Shown: positions 1-8,158, counted from the first letter of the stretch. The stretch is 48,237 bases of DNA from Tannerellaceae bacterium (GCA_031264865.1 JAISDJ010000307.1:1-48237); one strand, 5' to 3'. Numbers and translations: made by a program. The notes: a model not told the origin generated them from the letters alone.

Positions 1-1251
1 TTCCTGCACCCAAAGGTCGCCCAGCCCTTCCAGCACTTCGCGCGGATAAATAAATTGTTCGTCTGTCGCCATCTTGACTGTTCTTTTCCAGGTACCGTCT
101 TCGTTCTTCGGATTAACCAGAGGAGAGAGGCTCAGCGTTCCGTACAGGCCGATATTTCCACCTTCGGTCACATTGTACGTGTTGTTGGTAACAAATCCTA
201 ACTTAATATAACTGCCCACTTCCTGATCAAGGGAACCGCGCAGCGATATACGGTTATATTGTTGTGTAGGCACTACGCCCTGATCATTATAATAACCCAA
301 TCCGAAACTGTAGTTATTATCCTTGCCACCGCCGGAAACGCCTATATCATGACTGGTGGTGATACCGGTACGGTAGAACAAATCCTGCCAGTTGGTATTC
401 GTATCGTCGGATTCATCTATTCCGTTGCTGTATTTACCAGCAGCTTTACGAATGGCCGCCAATTCCGATCCGTTCATCATCGGATATTCTTCAGCAATCT
501 TAACGCCGTAATATCCGTTGTACGTTACCTGCGCTTTCTGCTCCGTGTATCCTTTATTGGTCGTAACCATGATTACGCCGTTTGAACCGCGCGAGCCATA
601 AATAGCCGTAGAAGAAGCATCTTTCAGAATATCGAGGCTTTTGATATCATTCGGATTGATGTCTGACAGCGAACCTGCAAAAGGAATACCATCCAATACA
701 ACCAGCGGGTCGTTGCTGGCATTGAGCGAACGCGTACCACGAATACGTATCTGCATGGATGCACCCGGTTTGGAGGAAGTTTGCGACATATCCACACCAG
801 CCACGCGCCCCTGCAAAGCCGATGATATATTCCCTGTTTGCACGGCCCGCAGGTCGTCGCCACGCATGGAAGCAATAGAGCCGGTTACATCCGACTTTCT
901 CGCCGTGCCATAGCCGATCACAACTACGTCTTCCAGCATCTTGGAATCTTCTTCCAAAACAATGTTAAAAGACGTTTTTCCGTCAACCGGAATTTCTTTC
1001 GTCTGGTAACCGATAAAAGAGACGGAAAGAATAGCGTTGCTACTTATATTTAATGTAAACGCTCCGTCGAGATCGGTGATAATACCGTTTGTTGTTCCTT
1101 TTTCTACTACATTAGCGCCAATAATCGGCTCTCCTGTAGCATCTTTCACAAGACCTTTTATGCTAATCGTTTGCGAAAATGCGAACAAAGGCATTAAGCA
1201 TAACAAAAACAATAAGCCTTGACGCTTTATAAAATAATTTATGAATTTCAT
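1..1251 (-). CDS. SusC/RagA-type TonB-dependent receptor, 5' part (cut by window edge)
   Basis: Outer-membrane TonB-dependent transporter of the SusC class; only the first 417 codons lie in the window and the frame is still open at base 1. The start at 1251 gives a signal peptide (MKFINYFIKRQGLLFLLCLM..., cleavage near AFSQ). A carboxypeptidase-regulatory-like domain follows (GLVKDATGEPIIGANV), then the TonB box/plug region (VVVIGYGTARKSDVTGS), and the SusC-typical plug motifs LKDASSTAIYGSRGSNGVI and PLVVLDGIP. There is no N-terminal STN domain, so it is not expected to signal through a FecR/ECF pair. A divergent AraC-family gene starts 269 bases away and is the likely regulator. The SusD partner would lie left of the window. 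Substrate unknown. Confidence 0.93.
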   Translation of the reverse strand, partial: MKFINYFIKRQGLLFLLCLMPLFAFSQTISIKGLVKDATGEPIIGANVVEKGTTNGIITDLDGAFTLNISSNAILSVSFIGYQTKEIPVDGKTSFNIVLEEDSKMLEDVVVIGYGTARKSDVTGSIASMRGDDLRAVQTGNISSALQGRVAGVDMSQTSSKPGASMQIRIRGTRSLNASNDPLVVLDGIPFAGSLSDINPNDIKSLDILKDASSTAIYGSRGSNGVIMVTTNKGYTEQKAQVTYNGYYGVKIAEEYPMMNGSELAAIRKAAGKYSNGIDESDDTNTNWQDLFYRTGITTSHDIGVSGGGKDNNYSFGLGYYNDQGVVPTQQYNRISLRGSLDQEVGSYIKLGFVTNNTYNVTEGGNIGLYGTLSLSPLVNPKNEDGTWKRTVKMATDEQFIYPREVLEGLGDLWVQE

Positions 1252-1423
1252 AATAAAAGTTGTTTGAATTAGTAAAACAGTGTCCTCTTTTGTAAAGTTG
1301 AAGTATGGACATGATAAATGCAACATTGCTTTTTATCAAGGTTAACGGGGGTTTTCCATAGGCATATTATTTAATTAAGTTAAACATCATAATTGTATTT
1401 TTTTATACTTCTTTATCTACATA

Positions 1424-1452
1424 CAAAAATATGCTTTAAAAAAATACCCAAA
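1424..1452 (-). promoter_or_regulatory. Candidate Bacteroidetes promoter for the SusC gene
   Basis: On the minus strand TATTTTTG (1431-1424) fits the TAnnTTTG -7 consensus, and TTTG (1452-1449) lies 17 bases upstream in the -33 position. The leader to the start at 1251 would be about 170 bases, long but not unusual for SusC genes. Motif match only. Confidence 0.4.
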
Positions 1453-1469
1453 TAATTGTTTTTTTGCAG

Positions 1470-1485
1470 AAAATATGCATATTTT
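1470..1485. promoter_or_regulatory. Perfect 16-bp palindrome in the susC/araC divergent region
   Basis: AAAATATGCATATTTT is its own reverse complement, centred between 1477 and 1478. It sits 35 bases before the AraC start and just upstream of the candidate SusC -33 box, so a protein bound there could affect both genes. AT-rich palindromes arise by chance, so the operator role is inference. Confidence 0.35.
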
Positions 1486-1520
1486 AGCAGATATTACATT
1501 TACCCTGAAAATTAAAGAAA

Positions 1521-2390
1521 ATGAGAACGATAATGAATGAAAAACTTCCTATTTCGGAAGCAAACCCTATCCATCCACGTTATTATGATTATGCTCATTT
1601 TACTTATCCCTGGCATTTTCATAGTCAGTATGAGATTATCTATGTGAAAGAAAGCACGGGATTGTGTTTTGTTGGGGATTGCATTGAAAAATATTCCGAC
1701 GGCGATCTTATCCTCTTGGGAACAAACCTTCCTCATTATATGCTAAGCGATGATATTTATAAAACGGGTAATCAGGAATTGCGCGTGAAAGGTACGATTA
1801 TCCAGTTTGAAAAGGATTTCATGAGCTATTCAATCGAACACTATCCTCAGTTTCTACAAATAAAGACATTTTTGGAAGAATCTAAAAGGGGAATCTTTTT
1901 CCGTCAACTGGATTGTCTGCCAATCATTGCTCTGCTGGATGATTTTCCTACGTTCAAAGGTTTCGAACAAATAACTAATTTATTATTGCTCCTACAAAAG
2001 ATGGCAACGCATAATAAAAGGCAATTATTAGCCTCTCCTTTATACTATGAAGCTTTTCCCACTTTCGGAAATAAACGGATTGAAAAAATAATATCGTTCA
2101 TCAACAATAACTATACCCGTGATATCAGCCTGACGGAAATTTCTTCTATGGCCGCCATGAACCCCAGCGCCTTCTGCCGGTATTTCAAAGAGAACACCGG
2201 CAAAACCTATATACAATATGTGATGGATATGCGAATAGGATATGCCTGTAAGCTGTTAGCATTAAACAAAATGAATGTTTCCCAAATAAGCGATGAGTGC
2301 GGATTCGACTCCATAAGCAACTTCAATCGCACTTTCAAACAAGCCACCCAATTTACCCCAACCCAGTATCAACAGAAGATTTTGAAGTAA
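1521..2390 (+). CDS. AraC-family transcriptional regulator
   Basis: Soluble 289-residue AraC/XylS-type activator. The N-terminal half looks like the cupin sensor domain of the family (YPWHFHSQYEIIYVKES, then a GD-containing turn and LGTNLPHYM around residue 70). The C-terminal ~100 residues hold the double helix-turn-helix: first helix pair around DISLTEISSMAAMNPSAFCR, second around MNVSQISDECGFDSISNFNR, ending in the usual FTPTQYQ. An A-rich GAAA tract precedes the 1521 start; 1533 is an in-frame alternative. It diverges from the SusC gene, so control of that transporter is the natural inference. No transmembrane segment is visible. Confidence 0.9.
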   Translation: MRTIMNEKLPISEANPIHPRYYDYAHFTYPWHFHSQYEIIYVKESTGLCFVGDCIEKYSDGDLILLGTNLPHYMLSDDIYKTGNQELRVKGTIIQFEKDFMSYSIEHYPQFLQIKTFLEESKRGIFFRQLDCLPIIALLDDFPTFKGFEQITNLLLLLQKMATHNKRQLLASPLYYEAFPTFGNKRIEKIISFINNNYTRDISLTEISSMAAMNPSAFCRYFKENTGKTYIQYVMDMRIGYACKLLALNKMNVSQISDECGFDSISNFNRTFKQATQFTPTQYQQKILK

Positions 2391-2477
2391 ACGCCCCCCA
2401 ACCCTCTGAAGGGGGGGACGGATAATCTCGTTTATTTCTTGATCGTTTCCATATTCAAATGTACGTTTGATAACCCA

Positions 2478-2550
2478 CTTCTTATTTCGATTAGAATGTG
2501 TATCAGTATGGACACAAATATAAAACTTTTTATTTATATCTTAACATTGC
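2478..2550. repeat. 73-bp direct repeat, left copy
   Basis: Matches 3313-3385 at a constant offset of 835 bases with six substitutions over 73 bases. The two copies bracket the toxin-antitoxin pair. Outside the aligned stretch the sequences diverge at once. Confidence 0.85.
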
Positions 2551-2600
2551 TGTATTATTTTCAGCGTGGAAGGAGTATGATAAGCCCTTTTCTCAAGAGG

Positions 2601-2650
2601 TGCCTATCTTTTTTGAGGTAGGTACTTATCTTTTTTCAAAAAGGTAGGCA
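2601..2650. repeat. Imperfect inverted repeat
   Basis: TGCCTATCTTTTTTGA (2601-2616) pairs with TCAAAAAGGTAGGCA (2636-2650) apart from about two positions. It lies downstream of the toxin on its strand and could end that transcript, or mark the end of an inserted segment. Confidence 0.4.
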
Positions 2651-2732
2651 TGAAATTTTTAACAGTTAAAGGAATTATTTAGGGCAAGGGTAGTTTGCCA
2701 CATTGATAACGGGCAACTTCTTACTTGAGGTT

Positions 2733-3062
2733 TTATAAAAATTGCGCTATCATATGATTATTCGTTATATAACGCACTAATAAAATGGTTTCTTCATTGT
2801 CTTGATATACATTAAATACTACATACCATTGTGTTACCTTATTTTTAGAGAATACAGAATAGAACATTTTTTTTCCATATCTATTAAAAAAAGGCGGGGC
2901 GGGGCGTTTTATCTTGTTAATGAGATTTGTTCTTATATCATTTTCCAAATCGATAACATATTTAACGGCATTCTCTTTAAAACCAAAATATTCTTTTTGG
3001 TACAATATTTCTGCTAACTCGAAAAGATAATTTTCGACTTCTGGCAAAAAAAGAACTTTCAT
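2733..3062 (-). CDS. RelE/ParE-type toxin
   Basis: Basic 109-residue protein with the size and pattern of the RelE/ParE mRNA-interferase/gyrase-poison fold. It has an N-terminal strand (MKVLFLPEVENYLFELAEIL), a helical middle, and C-terminal strands around MFYSVFSKNKVTQWYVVF and ILLVRYITNNH. Its start overlaps the stop of the upstream antitoxin by four bases (ATGA), the classic coupling for antitoxin-first type II modules. I cannot say whether it cleaves mRNA or acts on gyrase; catalytic residues of RelE are not conserved across the family. The pair sits between two 73-bp direct repeats. Confidence 0.75.
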   Translation of the reverse strand: MKVLFLPEVENYLFELAEILYQKEYFGFKENAVKYVIDLENDIRTNLINKIKRPAPPFFNRYGKKMFYSVFSKNKVTQWYVVFNVYQDNEETILLVRYITNNHMIAQFL

Positions 3063-3310
3063 TTATCAAAGAGTTTTTCTATACGAGGGATTAATCTTTC
3101 TAAAAGTTCTTCTCCTGTAATTGCCCTTTTGAGATCTTCATCCGGTTCAAGAATATATTCTTTAGGAATATAAGAAGTATATTCCGTTATAGGGGTGAGG
3201 GCAAAACTTCCATTTTCTTTTGATTCCAGAATGATTTCCTCTCCATTTTTTACCATACCAAGATATTTTCCCTGATTGGTTCTAAATTCACGCATACTAA
3301 TAATTAACAT
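3059..3310 (-). CDS. Phd/YefM-type antitoxin
   Basis: 83-residue antitoxin. The N-terminus (SMREFRTNQGKYLGMVKNGEEIILES) matches the Phd/YefM pattern in which a short strand and helix precede a 'gxxiiles' strand and form the DNA-binding dimer. The acidic C-terminal tail (LEPDEDLKRAITGEELLERL) would be the toxin-wrapping part. It starts at 3310, or at 3295 with the internal Met; either way it overlaps the toxin by four bases. The right 73-bp repeat starts three bases upstream, so that repeat must contain or adjoin the module's promoter, and autorepression there is expected. Confidence 0.75.
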   Translation of the reverse strand: MLIISMREFRTNQGKYLGMVKNGEEIILESKENGSFALTPITEYTSYIPKEYILEPDEDLKRAITGEELLERLIPRIEKLFDK

Positions 3311-3312
3311 AG

Positions 3313-3385
3313 CTTCTTATTTTGATTAGAATGTGTACCAGCATGGATGCAAATATAAAACTTTTTATTTATATCTCAACATTGC
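3313..3385. repeat. 73-bp direct repeat, right copy
   Basis: Partner of 2478-2550 (six mismatches in 73). It lies immediately upstream of the antitoxin start and upstream of tetR, so it is both module boundary and shared intergenic region. Confidence 0.85.
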
Positions 3386-3513
3386 CAGAATCGTTGATTA
3401 CGTTAGAGATTTCTGCAAAAATCGAAACAGAGTCCAAGTTTTTGTCGATATGCTTGGTAAATACAATCTTTTTTTGGTACTTTGCGCACAGTTTTAATGA
3501 AAATGTGCAGTTT

Positions 3514-4107
3514 ATGGCGATGACCGTTTCCAAAACTCGTGATATGCTGGTAGATGTAGCCAGGCAATTGTTTGCTCGTATGGGAGTAGACAATACAACC
3601 ATGAATGACATTGCACAGGCTTCGCGCAAGGGTAGGCGTACATTATATACTTACTTTAAAAGTAAAAATGACATCTATCAAGCAGTGGTGGAGACGGAGT
3701 TAAACAAGTTGTACGAAATGTTGCTTGAAGTGGCCGAGAAAGATTTGCCTGCCGATGAGAAATTGATGAATTTCGTGTATATCCGATTGAGTGCAGTGAA
3801 AAAGATTGTATTTCGGAATGGGAGCTTACGGGCTAATTTTTTTCGTGACATCTGGCGTGTTGAGAAAGTACGTAAGGAGTTCGACTTGAAAGAAATGGAA
3901 ATAATAAAAGGGATATTGAAAACAGGTGTGGAAGAAAATATTTTTCAGGTACCGGATGTAGATATCACTGCTAAAATATTGCATCATGCATTAAAAGGAC
4001 TTGAAGTGCCTTATATACGGGGACAGATGGGATTTACTGTCTCCGAAAAGATTAGACATAGAGAAAATATTATGAATTTAATATTTAACGGAATTAAGAT
4101 TAAGTAA
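3514..4107 (+). CDS. TetR-family transcriptional regulator
   Basis: 197-residue TetR/AcrR-type repressor. The N-terminal DNA-binding domain is clear: helix 1 TRDMLVDVARQLFARMGVD, then TTMNDIAQASRKGRRTLYTYF with the usual YxYFxxK ending (YTYFKSK). The rest is an all-helical ligand/dimer domain. I chose the ATG at 3514 because homology begins there. The frame is open back to 3322, but that extension is encoded by the 73-bp repeat and AT-rich DNA. A weak promoter-like TACTTTG at 3478-3484 also precedes 3514. It ends ten bases before the ketoacyl-ACP synthase gene, so it probably heads and controls that operon, perhaps sensing an acyl compound. Confidence 0.87.
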   Translation: MAMTVSKTRDMLVDVARQLFARMGVDNTTMNDIAQASRKGRRTLYTYFKSKNDIYQAVVETELNKLYEMLLEVAEKDLPADEKLMNFVYIRLSAVKKIVFRNGSLRANFFRDIWRVEKVRKEFDLKEMEIIKGILKTGVEENIFQVPDVDITAKILHHALKGLEVPYIRGQMGFTVSEKIRHRENIMNLIFNGIKIK

Positions 4108-4117
4108 AAAATCAGGA

Positions 4118-5062
4118 ATGTTTATTAATGCTACAGGTGTTTATGTACCCGAAGAGCGTGTACATAACAATCATTTTTTAGAAGTGAATGGGTTGACAAG
4201 TGAGTGGATAGAACAACGTACAGGTATTGTAACCCGGTCGAAAGCCAAACCGGAAGAAAATATAACTACTATGGGACTGGACTCTATCCGTGATGCACTA
4301 CCTAAATTACCCTATGATATAACAGATGTTGATTTGATAATTTCTGCATCTTATTCGCCTTATGATACGGTTGCCACGGCTGCTCATGTAGCTCAAAGTG
4401 ATTTTAAGATGGAAAAGGCAAAATCATTTTCAGTATCTTCCGCCTGTTCTTCCTTTTTGAATGCACTGGAAATTGTGGAAGGTTATTTTGCTATTGGTAA
4501 AGCAACCAAAGCATTGATTCTTTCAGCCGATAAAAATTCAGCCTATGCAAATGAAGCAGATCCTAAATCGGGACATTTGTGGGGGGATGCTGCGGCTGCC
4601 TTTTTTATATCCAATGAACGTATAACGGATCATGATCAGGAAGTAATAGATATATATACCGAAGGTTTGGGACATCTGAGTAAAGGGCCGCATGCCGTGC
4701 AACTTCGTCCGCTGGATGGAGGAATTATGATGCCGGAAGGACGCGATGTGTTTGTTCAGGCCTGTACTTATATGCCGAAGAATGTATTATTCCTTTTGGA
4801 AAAAAACGGGTTGTCATTGGATGATTTATCTTATTTTATCGGTCATCAGGCGAATATGCGTATTATGTCGAATATCGCTAAACAACTGAATTTGCCGGAA
4901 GAGAAATTCCTGCATAATATTGAAGAATTGGGTAATACAGGCTCTGTAAGTTCGTCGTTGGTTTATGCACAGAACGTAGATCAATTTAAGAAAGGCGATC
5001 TGGTGGCGATTACCGTATTTGGCGGCGGCTATTCGGCAGGAGCCTGTTTGATTAGGTGTTGA
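4118..5062 (+). CDS. 3-oxoacyl-ACP synthase III (FabH-like)
   Basis: Thiolase-fold beta-ketoacyl-ACP synthase, 314 residues, close to the usual FabH length. The catalytic triad is visible: Cys110 in SVSSACSSF, His243 in IGHQAN and Asn273 in LGNTGSVSSS. The opening (INATGVYVPEERVHN, EWIEQRTGIVTR) is typical of KAS III. The enzyme condenses an acyl-CoA with malonyl-ACP. Here it is the second gene of a tetR-fabH-fabG cluster without acyl-carrier protein or acyltransferase genes. That suggests an accessory enzyme for a particular starter unit or acyl chain rather than the housekeeping FabH; the substrate cannot be told from sequence. Confidence 0.88.
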   Translation: MFINATGVYVPEERVHNNHFLEVNGLTSEWIEQRTGIVTRSKAKPEENITTMGLDSIRDALPKLPYDITDVDLIISASYSPYDTVATAAHVAQSDFKMEKAKSFSVSSACSSFLNALEIVEGYFAIGKATKALILSADKNSAYANEADPKSGHLWGDAAAAFFISNERITDHDQEVIDIYTEGLGHLSKGPHAVQLRPLDGGIMMPEGRDVFVQACTYMPKNVLFLLEKNGLSLDDLSYFIGHQANMRIMSNIAKQLNLPEEKFLHNIEELGNTGSVSSSLVYAQNVDQFKKGDLVAITVFGGGYSAGACLIRC

Positions 5063-5107
5063 TGGCATTTTATGGATTGAAAATTTATACATTAAACTTA
5101 TAATACA

Positions 5108-5854
5108 ATGAAATTATTGGAAGGTAAAGTAGCTGTTGTAACCGGTGCTGCCCGTGGGATTGGGAAGGCTATTGCTTTGAAGTTCGCTTCGGAAGGCGCT
5201 CATGTGGCATTTACGGATTTAGTGATTGATGAATCGGGACAGACTACACAAAAAGAGATAGAGGCTTTTGGCGTGAAGGGAAAAGGATATGCTTCTAATG
5301 CAGCTAATTTTGAAGAGGCGCATCAGGTGATAAATGAAATACAGAAAGAATTTGGACGAATTGATATTTTGGTAAATAACGCAGGTATTACCCGCGATGG
5401 CCTGATGATGCGTATGACCGAAGAACAATGGGATATGGTAATCCATGTAAATCTGAAATCGGCCTTTAACTTTATTCATGCCATAACTCCTGTCATGATG
5501 AAACAGAAAGGCGGAAGTATTATCAATATGGCTTCGGTAGTAGGTGTTTCGGGAAATGCCGGACAAGCCAATTATTCGGCGTCCAAAGCTGGTATGATCG
5601 GGTTGGCTAAGAGTGTGGCGAAAGAATTAGGTTCGCGAGGTATACGCGCCAATGCGATTGCTCCGGGATTTATTATTACAGATATGACTGCCGTACTGTC
5701 GGAAGAGGTAAAAACCGAATGGGCCAAACAAATACCGTTGCGCCGTGGTGGTACGCCGGAAGATGTGGCTAATGTAGCTACTTTCCTTGCTTCCGATTTG
5801 TCGTCTTATGTAACAGGGCAAACCATTCACTGCGACGGTGGCATGAACACTTAA
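5108..5854 (+). CDS. fabG: 3-oxoacyl-ACP reductase (FabG-like SDR)
   Basis: Classical short-chain dehydrogenase of 248 residues. Nucleotide-binding TGAARGIG is at 12-19, NNAG at 90-93, and the active-site tetrad is Asn115, Ser143, Tyr156 and Lys160 (YSASK). The C-terminus (VTGQTIHCDGGMNT) is typical of FabG. It should reduce 3-oxoacyl-ACP to 3-hydroxyacyl-ACP with NADPH, the step after the upstream ketoacyl synthase. It lies 45 bases after that gene and two bases before the pseudouridine synthase gene. FabG is the best family match, but SDR substrates are hard to assign. Confidence 0.88.
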   Translation: MKLLEGKVAVVTGAARGIGKAIALKFASEGAHVAFTDLVIDESGQTTQKEIEAFGVKGKGYASNAANFEEAHQVINEIQKEFGRIDILVNNAGITRDGLMMRMTEEQWDMVIHVNLKSAFNFIHAITPVMMKQKGGSIINMASVVGVSGNAGQANYSASKAGMIGLAKSVAKELGSRGIRANAIAPGFIITDMTAVLSEEVKTEWAKQIPLRRGGTPEDVANVATFLASDLSSYVTGQTIHCDGGMNT

Positions 5855-5856
5855 AA

Positions 5857-6534
5857 ATGGATGTTATTTACGAAGACAATCACCTTATAGTTGTAAATAA
5901 GAAGTGCGGCGAGATTGTTCAGGGAGATAAAACAGGTGATGTAACGCTTGCGGATACCTTGAAAGAGTGGTTGAAAGAGAAATATCAGAAACCCGGGAAT
6001 GTTTTTGTGGGAGTGTCTCACCGGTTGGATCGCCCGGTAAGCGGGATTGTTTTGTTTGCCAAGACCGGTAAGGCTCTTTCCCGTTTAAATGATATGTTCC
6101 GTTCGGGAGAGATAAAGAAAACGTATTGGGCTATTGTAAAGAACCGTCCTCCAAAAGAGGAAGATGAACTTGTTCATTGGTTGGACAGAAACGAACGTCA
6201 GAATAAAAGTTACGCTTACGACGACGAACGTCCGAATACGAAAAAAGCAATCCTTCACTACAAACTGATTGCCTGTTCGGATCATTATTATTTGTTGGAA
6301 ATTGATTTAAAGACAGGCCGCCATCATCAGATACGTTCTCAATTATCCAAAATAGGCTGTCCTATAAAGGGGGATTTAAAATATGGCGCGAATCGCTCTA
6401 ATCCTGACGGCGGCATAAGCCTCCATGCCCGTAATATACGATTTACCCACCCCGTATCCAAAGAAACGATACAATTGATTGCCTCAGTACCACAAGATGA
6501 TAGCCTGTGGAAAAGCTTTGCTATTACTTATTGA
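5857..6534 (+). CDS. RluA-family RNA pseudouridine synthase
   Basis: 225-residue pseudouridine synthase. The catalytic motif HRLDRPVSG carries the nucleophilic Asp58, and the family landmarks LYEDNHLIVVNK-like opening (VIYEDNHLIVVNKKCG) and the C-terminal TGRHHQIRSQLSKIGCPIKGD are present. No S4 domain is seen, as in the small RluA-type enzymes that modify rRNA or tRNA; the target uridine is not predictable. It begins two bases after fabG, so it is co-transcribed with it. Its 3' end overlaps the convergent cyclophilin gene by eleven bases. Confidence 0.9.
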   Translation: MDVIYEDNHLIVVNKKCGEIVQGDKTGDVTLADTLKEWLKEKYQKPGNVFVGVSHRLDRPVSGIVLFAKTGKALSRLNDMFRSGEIKKTYWAIVKNRPPKEEDELVHWLDRNERQNKSYAYDDERPNTKKAILHYKLIACSDHYYLLEIDLKTGRHHQIRSQLSKIGCPIKGDLKYGANRSNPDGGISLHARNIRFTHPVSKETIQLIASVPQDDSLWKSFAITY

Positions 6535-7198
6535 CAATAGCCGTCGATTTTATTTTTATATTCTTTAAAGGGCGGTCGTATTCGTTGGTAGGGACGAATT
6601 GTATTTTGTCGACTACTTTCATACCGCTGACTACTTCTCCGAAAATGGTGTATTTATTATCTAAGTTAGGGACACCGCCTTCCAGCATATAACTATGTTT
6701 TTGTTCGGGAGTAAACGTTTTGTTTTCTGTTTTTTCTATCTTGTCGAGTTCCATTTCGGTAAAAAACTTACCGGTTACAATATAGAATTGTGTAGCAGAT
6801 GAAGCCTGTTCGGGATTACTCTCGTCCGCCGCACGCGCCGCACAGAGCATACCCCGTTTGTGAAAATAGGCAGGATAAATAATTTCGGCGGGGATCGTAT
6901 AGTCTAAGTCGCCGCTGCCTAATTGTTTATCCAATGGGGCGTCTTTGGAAGTAACGTCGCCAGCTTGTATCATAAATTGTTTGATTACCCGGTGAAAGAG
7001 TAGTCCTTCGTACCGGTTTTCCGAAACGTTTTTGATAAAGTTATCACGATGCAAAGGTGTGTCGTTAAAGAGTTTCACCTTTATTTTACCCATATCGGTA
7101 TCAATCAATACCAATGTCTCTGTTTCCTGGGCATGCAAAGAAGCCGCGGAGAAAACAACTACCATCAACAATAGCAATAATAAATAAATCTGTTTCAT
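6524..7198 (-). CDS. Secreted cyclophilin-type peptidyl-prolyl isomerase
   Basis: 224-residue cyclophilin with an N-terminal signal sequence (MKQIYLLLLLLMVVVFSAASLHAQ), so it acts in the periplasm. Core motifs are visible: VLIDTDMGKIKVKLF, the active-site FHRVIKQFMIQAGD, and SATQFYIVTG in place of the usual FFI strand. A lysine/glutamate-rich insertion (about residues 155-170, MELDKIEKTENKTFTPEQK) enlarges it compared with minimal bacterial cyclophilins. It follows the nucleotidyltransferase gene by eight bases and probably shares its transcript. It catalyses cis-trans isomerisation of X-Pro bonds. Confidence 0.9.
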   Translation of the reverse strand: MKQIYLLLLLLMVVVFSAASLHAQETETLVLIDTDMGKIKVKLFNDTPLHRDNFIKNVSENRYEGLLFHRVIKQFMIQAGDVTSKDAPLDKQLGSGDLDYTIPAEIIYPAYFHKRGMLCAARAADESNPEQASSATQFYIVTGKFFTEMELDKIEKTENKTFTPEQKHSYMLEGGVPNLDNKYTIFGEVVSGMKVVDKIQFVPTNEYDRPLKNIKIKSTAIVNK

Positions 7199-7206
7199 CT
7201 GCCTTA

Positions 7207-8109
7207 TCAGAATAATTTATCCGGATATTCTCCGGCGTCGACTAATGCTTTTATTTTATCAACCACTCCCTGACGGTCTTGGGCATACGTAACGCCAAAC
7301 CATTTGGATGTAGTATCCAATACTTTTACGTTGGCTTTGCCTTTTGTAATCAGTTCATTTACCATTAAAGGAATAAAGTATTCACTTTTCAGGTTCGTGC
7401 TGTTTTCTTTCAGGAAATTTACAAAATAGTCTTCCGAATACGTAAAATAATCAGGCGTGAATCCCCACATGTTCATCGATACGGGAGTATGGTCGTCTAG
7501 AACAACCATTTTTCCGTTTTCGTCGGTAAATTGGATTTTTCCGTTTATTCGTTCGATAGCCGTACGTTCTACTACCCCTGTAAGGTAGCCATCTATGTTT
7601 GTTTCGCATACCCCGCGGGCTACCGAACCGCTTTCGCTCAGCGTATTTCCTACCCGGTAACCAACCATGCAATAATCATTTTGCTTGCCTTCCATCCCTG
7701 CGAGTTGTTTGCCTAATACGGCAAAGCTGTCGCGGCCATAAAAGTCGTCTGCATTTATTACGGCAAAAGGTTCGTGTATAACGTCTTTACCCATCAATAC
7801 GGCATGATTGGTTCCCCAAGGTTTTTCGCGCCCTTCCGGCACACTAAAACCGGCGGGTAAATTATCTAATTCTTGAAAAACAACTTCTACCGGAATGTGA
7901 TTTTCATATTTGGATATAATTTTTGCGCGAAAATCATCCTCAAACGATTTACGGATGACAAATACCAATTTACCGAATCCCCCGCGGATCGCATCAAATA
8001 TAGAATAATCCATAATAGTTTCACCGTTCGGACCTAAGCCGTCTAATTGTTTTAATCCTCCATATCTGCTACCCATTCCGGCAGCTAATACAAATAAAGT
8101 AGGTTTCAT
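7207..8109 (-). CDS. Sugar-phosphate nucleotidyltransferase family protein
   Basis: 300-residue GT-A-fold nucleotidyltransferase. The N-terminal signature LAAGMGSRYGGLKQL contains the GxGxRxxxLxK-type triphosphate loop, with Lys20 as the probable catalytic lysine. NADDFYG around residue 120 is the metal-binding Asp region. It probably makes an NDP-sugar from sugar-1-phosphate; the base and sugar are not predictable. It is the first gene of a two-gene minus-strand unit with the cyclophilin, behind a good TAnnTTTG promoter. Confidence 0.83.
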   Translation of the reverse strand: MKPTLFVLAAGMGSRYGGLKQLDGLGPNGETIMDYSIFDAIRGGFGKLVFVIRKSFEDDFRAKIISKYENHIPVEVVFQELDNLPAGFSVPEGREKPWGTNHAVLMGKDVIHEPFAVINADDFYGRDSFAVLGKQLAGMEGKQNDYCMVGYRVGNTLSESGSVARGVCETNIDGYLTGVVERTAIERINGKIQFTDENGKMVVLDDHTPVSMNMWGFTPDYFTYSEDYFVNFLKENSTNLKSEYFIPLMVNELITKGKANVKVLDTTSKWFGVTYAQDRQGVVDKIKALVDAGEYPDKLF

Positions 8110-8129
8110 AATATTGTTTATATTTTCGA

Positions 8130-8158
8130 CAAATATAGTGATTTTTTGGAACTCTCAA
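8130..8158 (-). promoter_or_regulatory. Bacteroidetes-type promoter of the nucleotidyltransferase operon
   Basis: Minus strand TATATTTG (8137-8130) fits TAnnTTTG, with TTG (8158-8156) 18 bases upstream. The expected transcript start leaves a leader of roughly 15 bases before the ATG at 8109. Confidence 0.55.

Larger units (their letters stand above)
2391..2732. other. 342-base non-coding stretch downstream of araC
   Basis: No convincing gene. It contains, in order, a CCCCCC/GGGGGG hairpin (2394-2399 with 2411-2416), the first copy of a 73-bp direct repeat (2478-2550) and an imperfect inverted repeat (2601-2650). It ends at the toxin stop codon. The G/C hairpin is not followed by a T run, so it is a weak candidate for the araC terminator. 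It may instead be one of the short C/G-rich palindromes common in Bacteroidetes intergenic DNA. Confidence 0.5.

Noticed and set aside
2394-2416. araC rho-independent terminator
   Set aside because: The CCCCCC/GGGGGG hairpin lacks a following T run; kept only as a note on the intergenic stretch.
2439-2621. 60-codon open frame
   Set aside because: It runs through the left 73-bp repeat and the inverted repeat; no family-like pattern and no ribosome site.
3322-3513. N-terminal extension of the TetR protein from 3322
   Set aside because: It is encoded by the 73-bp repeat and AT-rich spacer, has no TetR similarity, and the family domain begins at the ATG at 3514.
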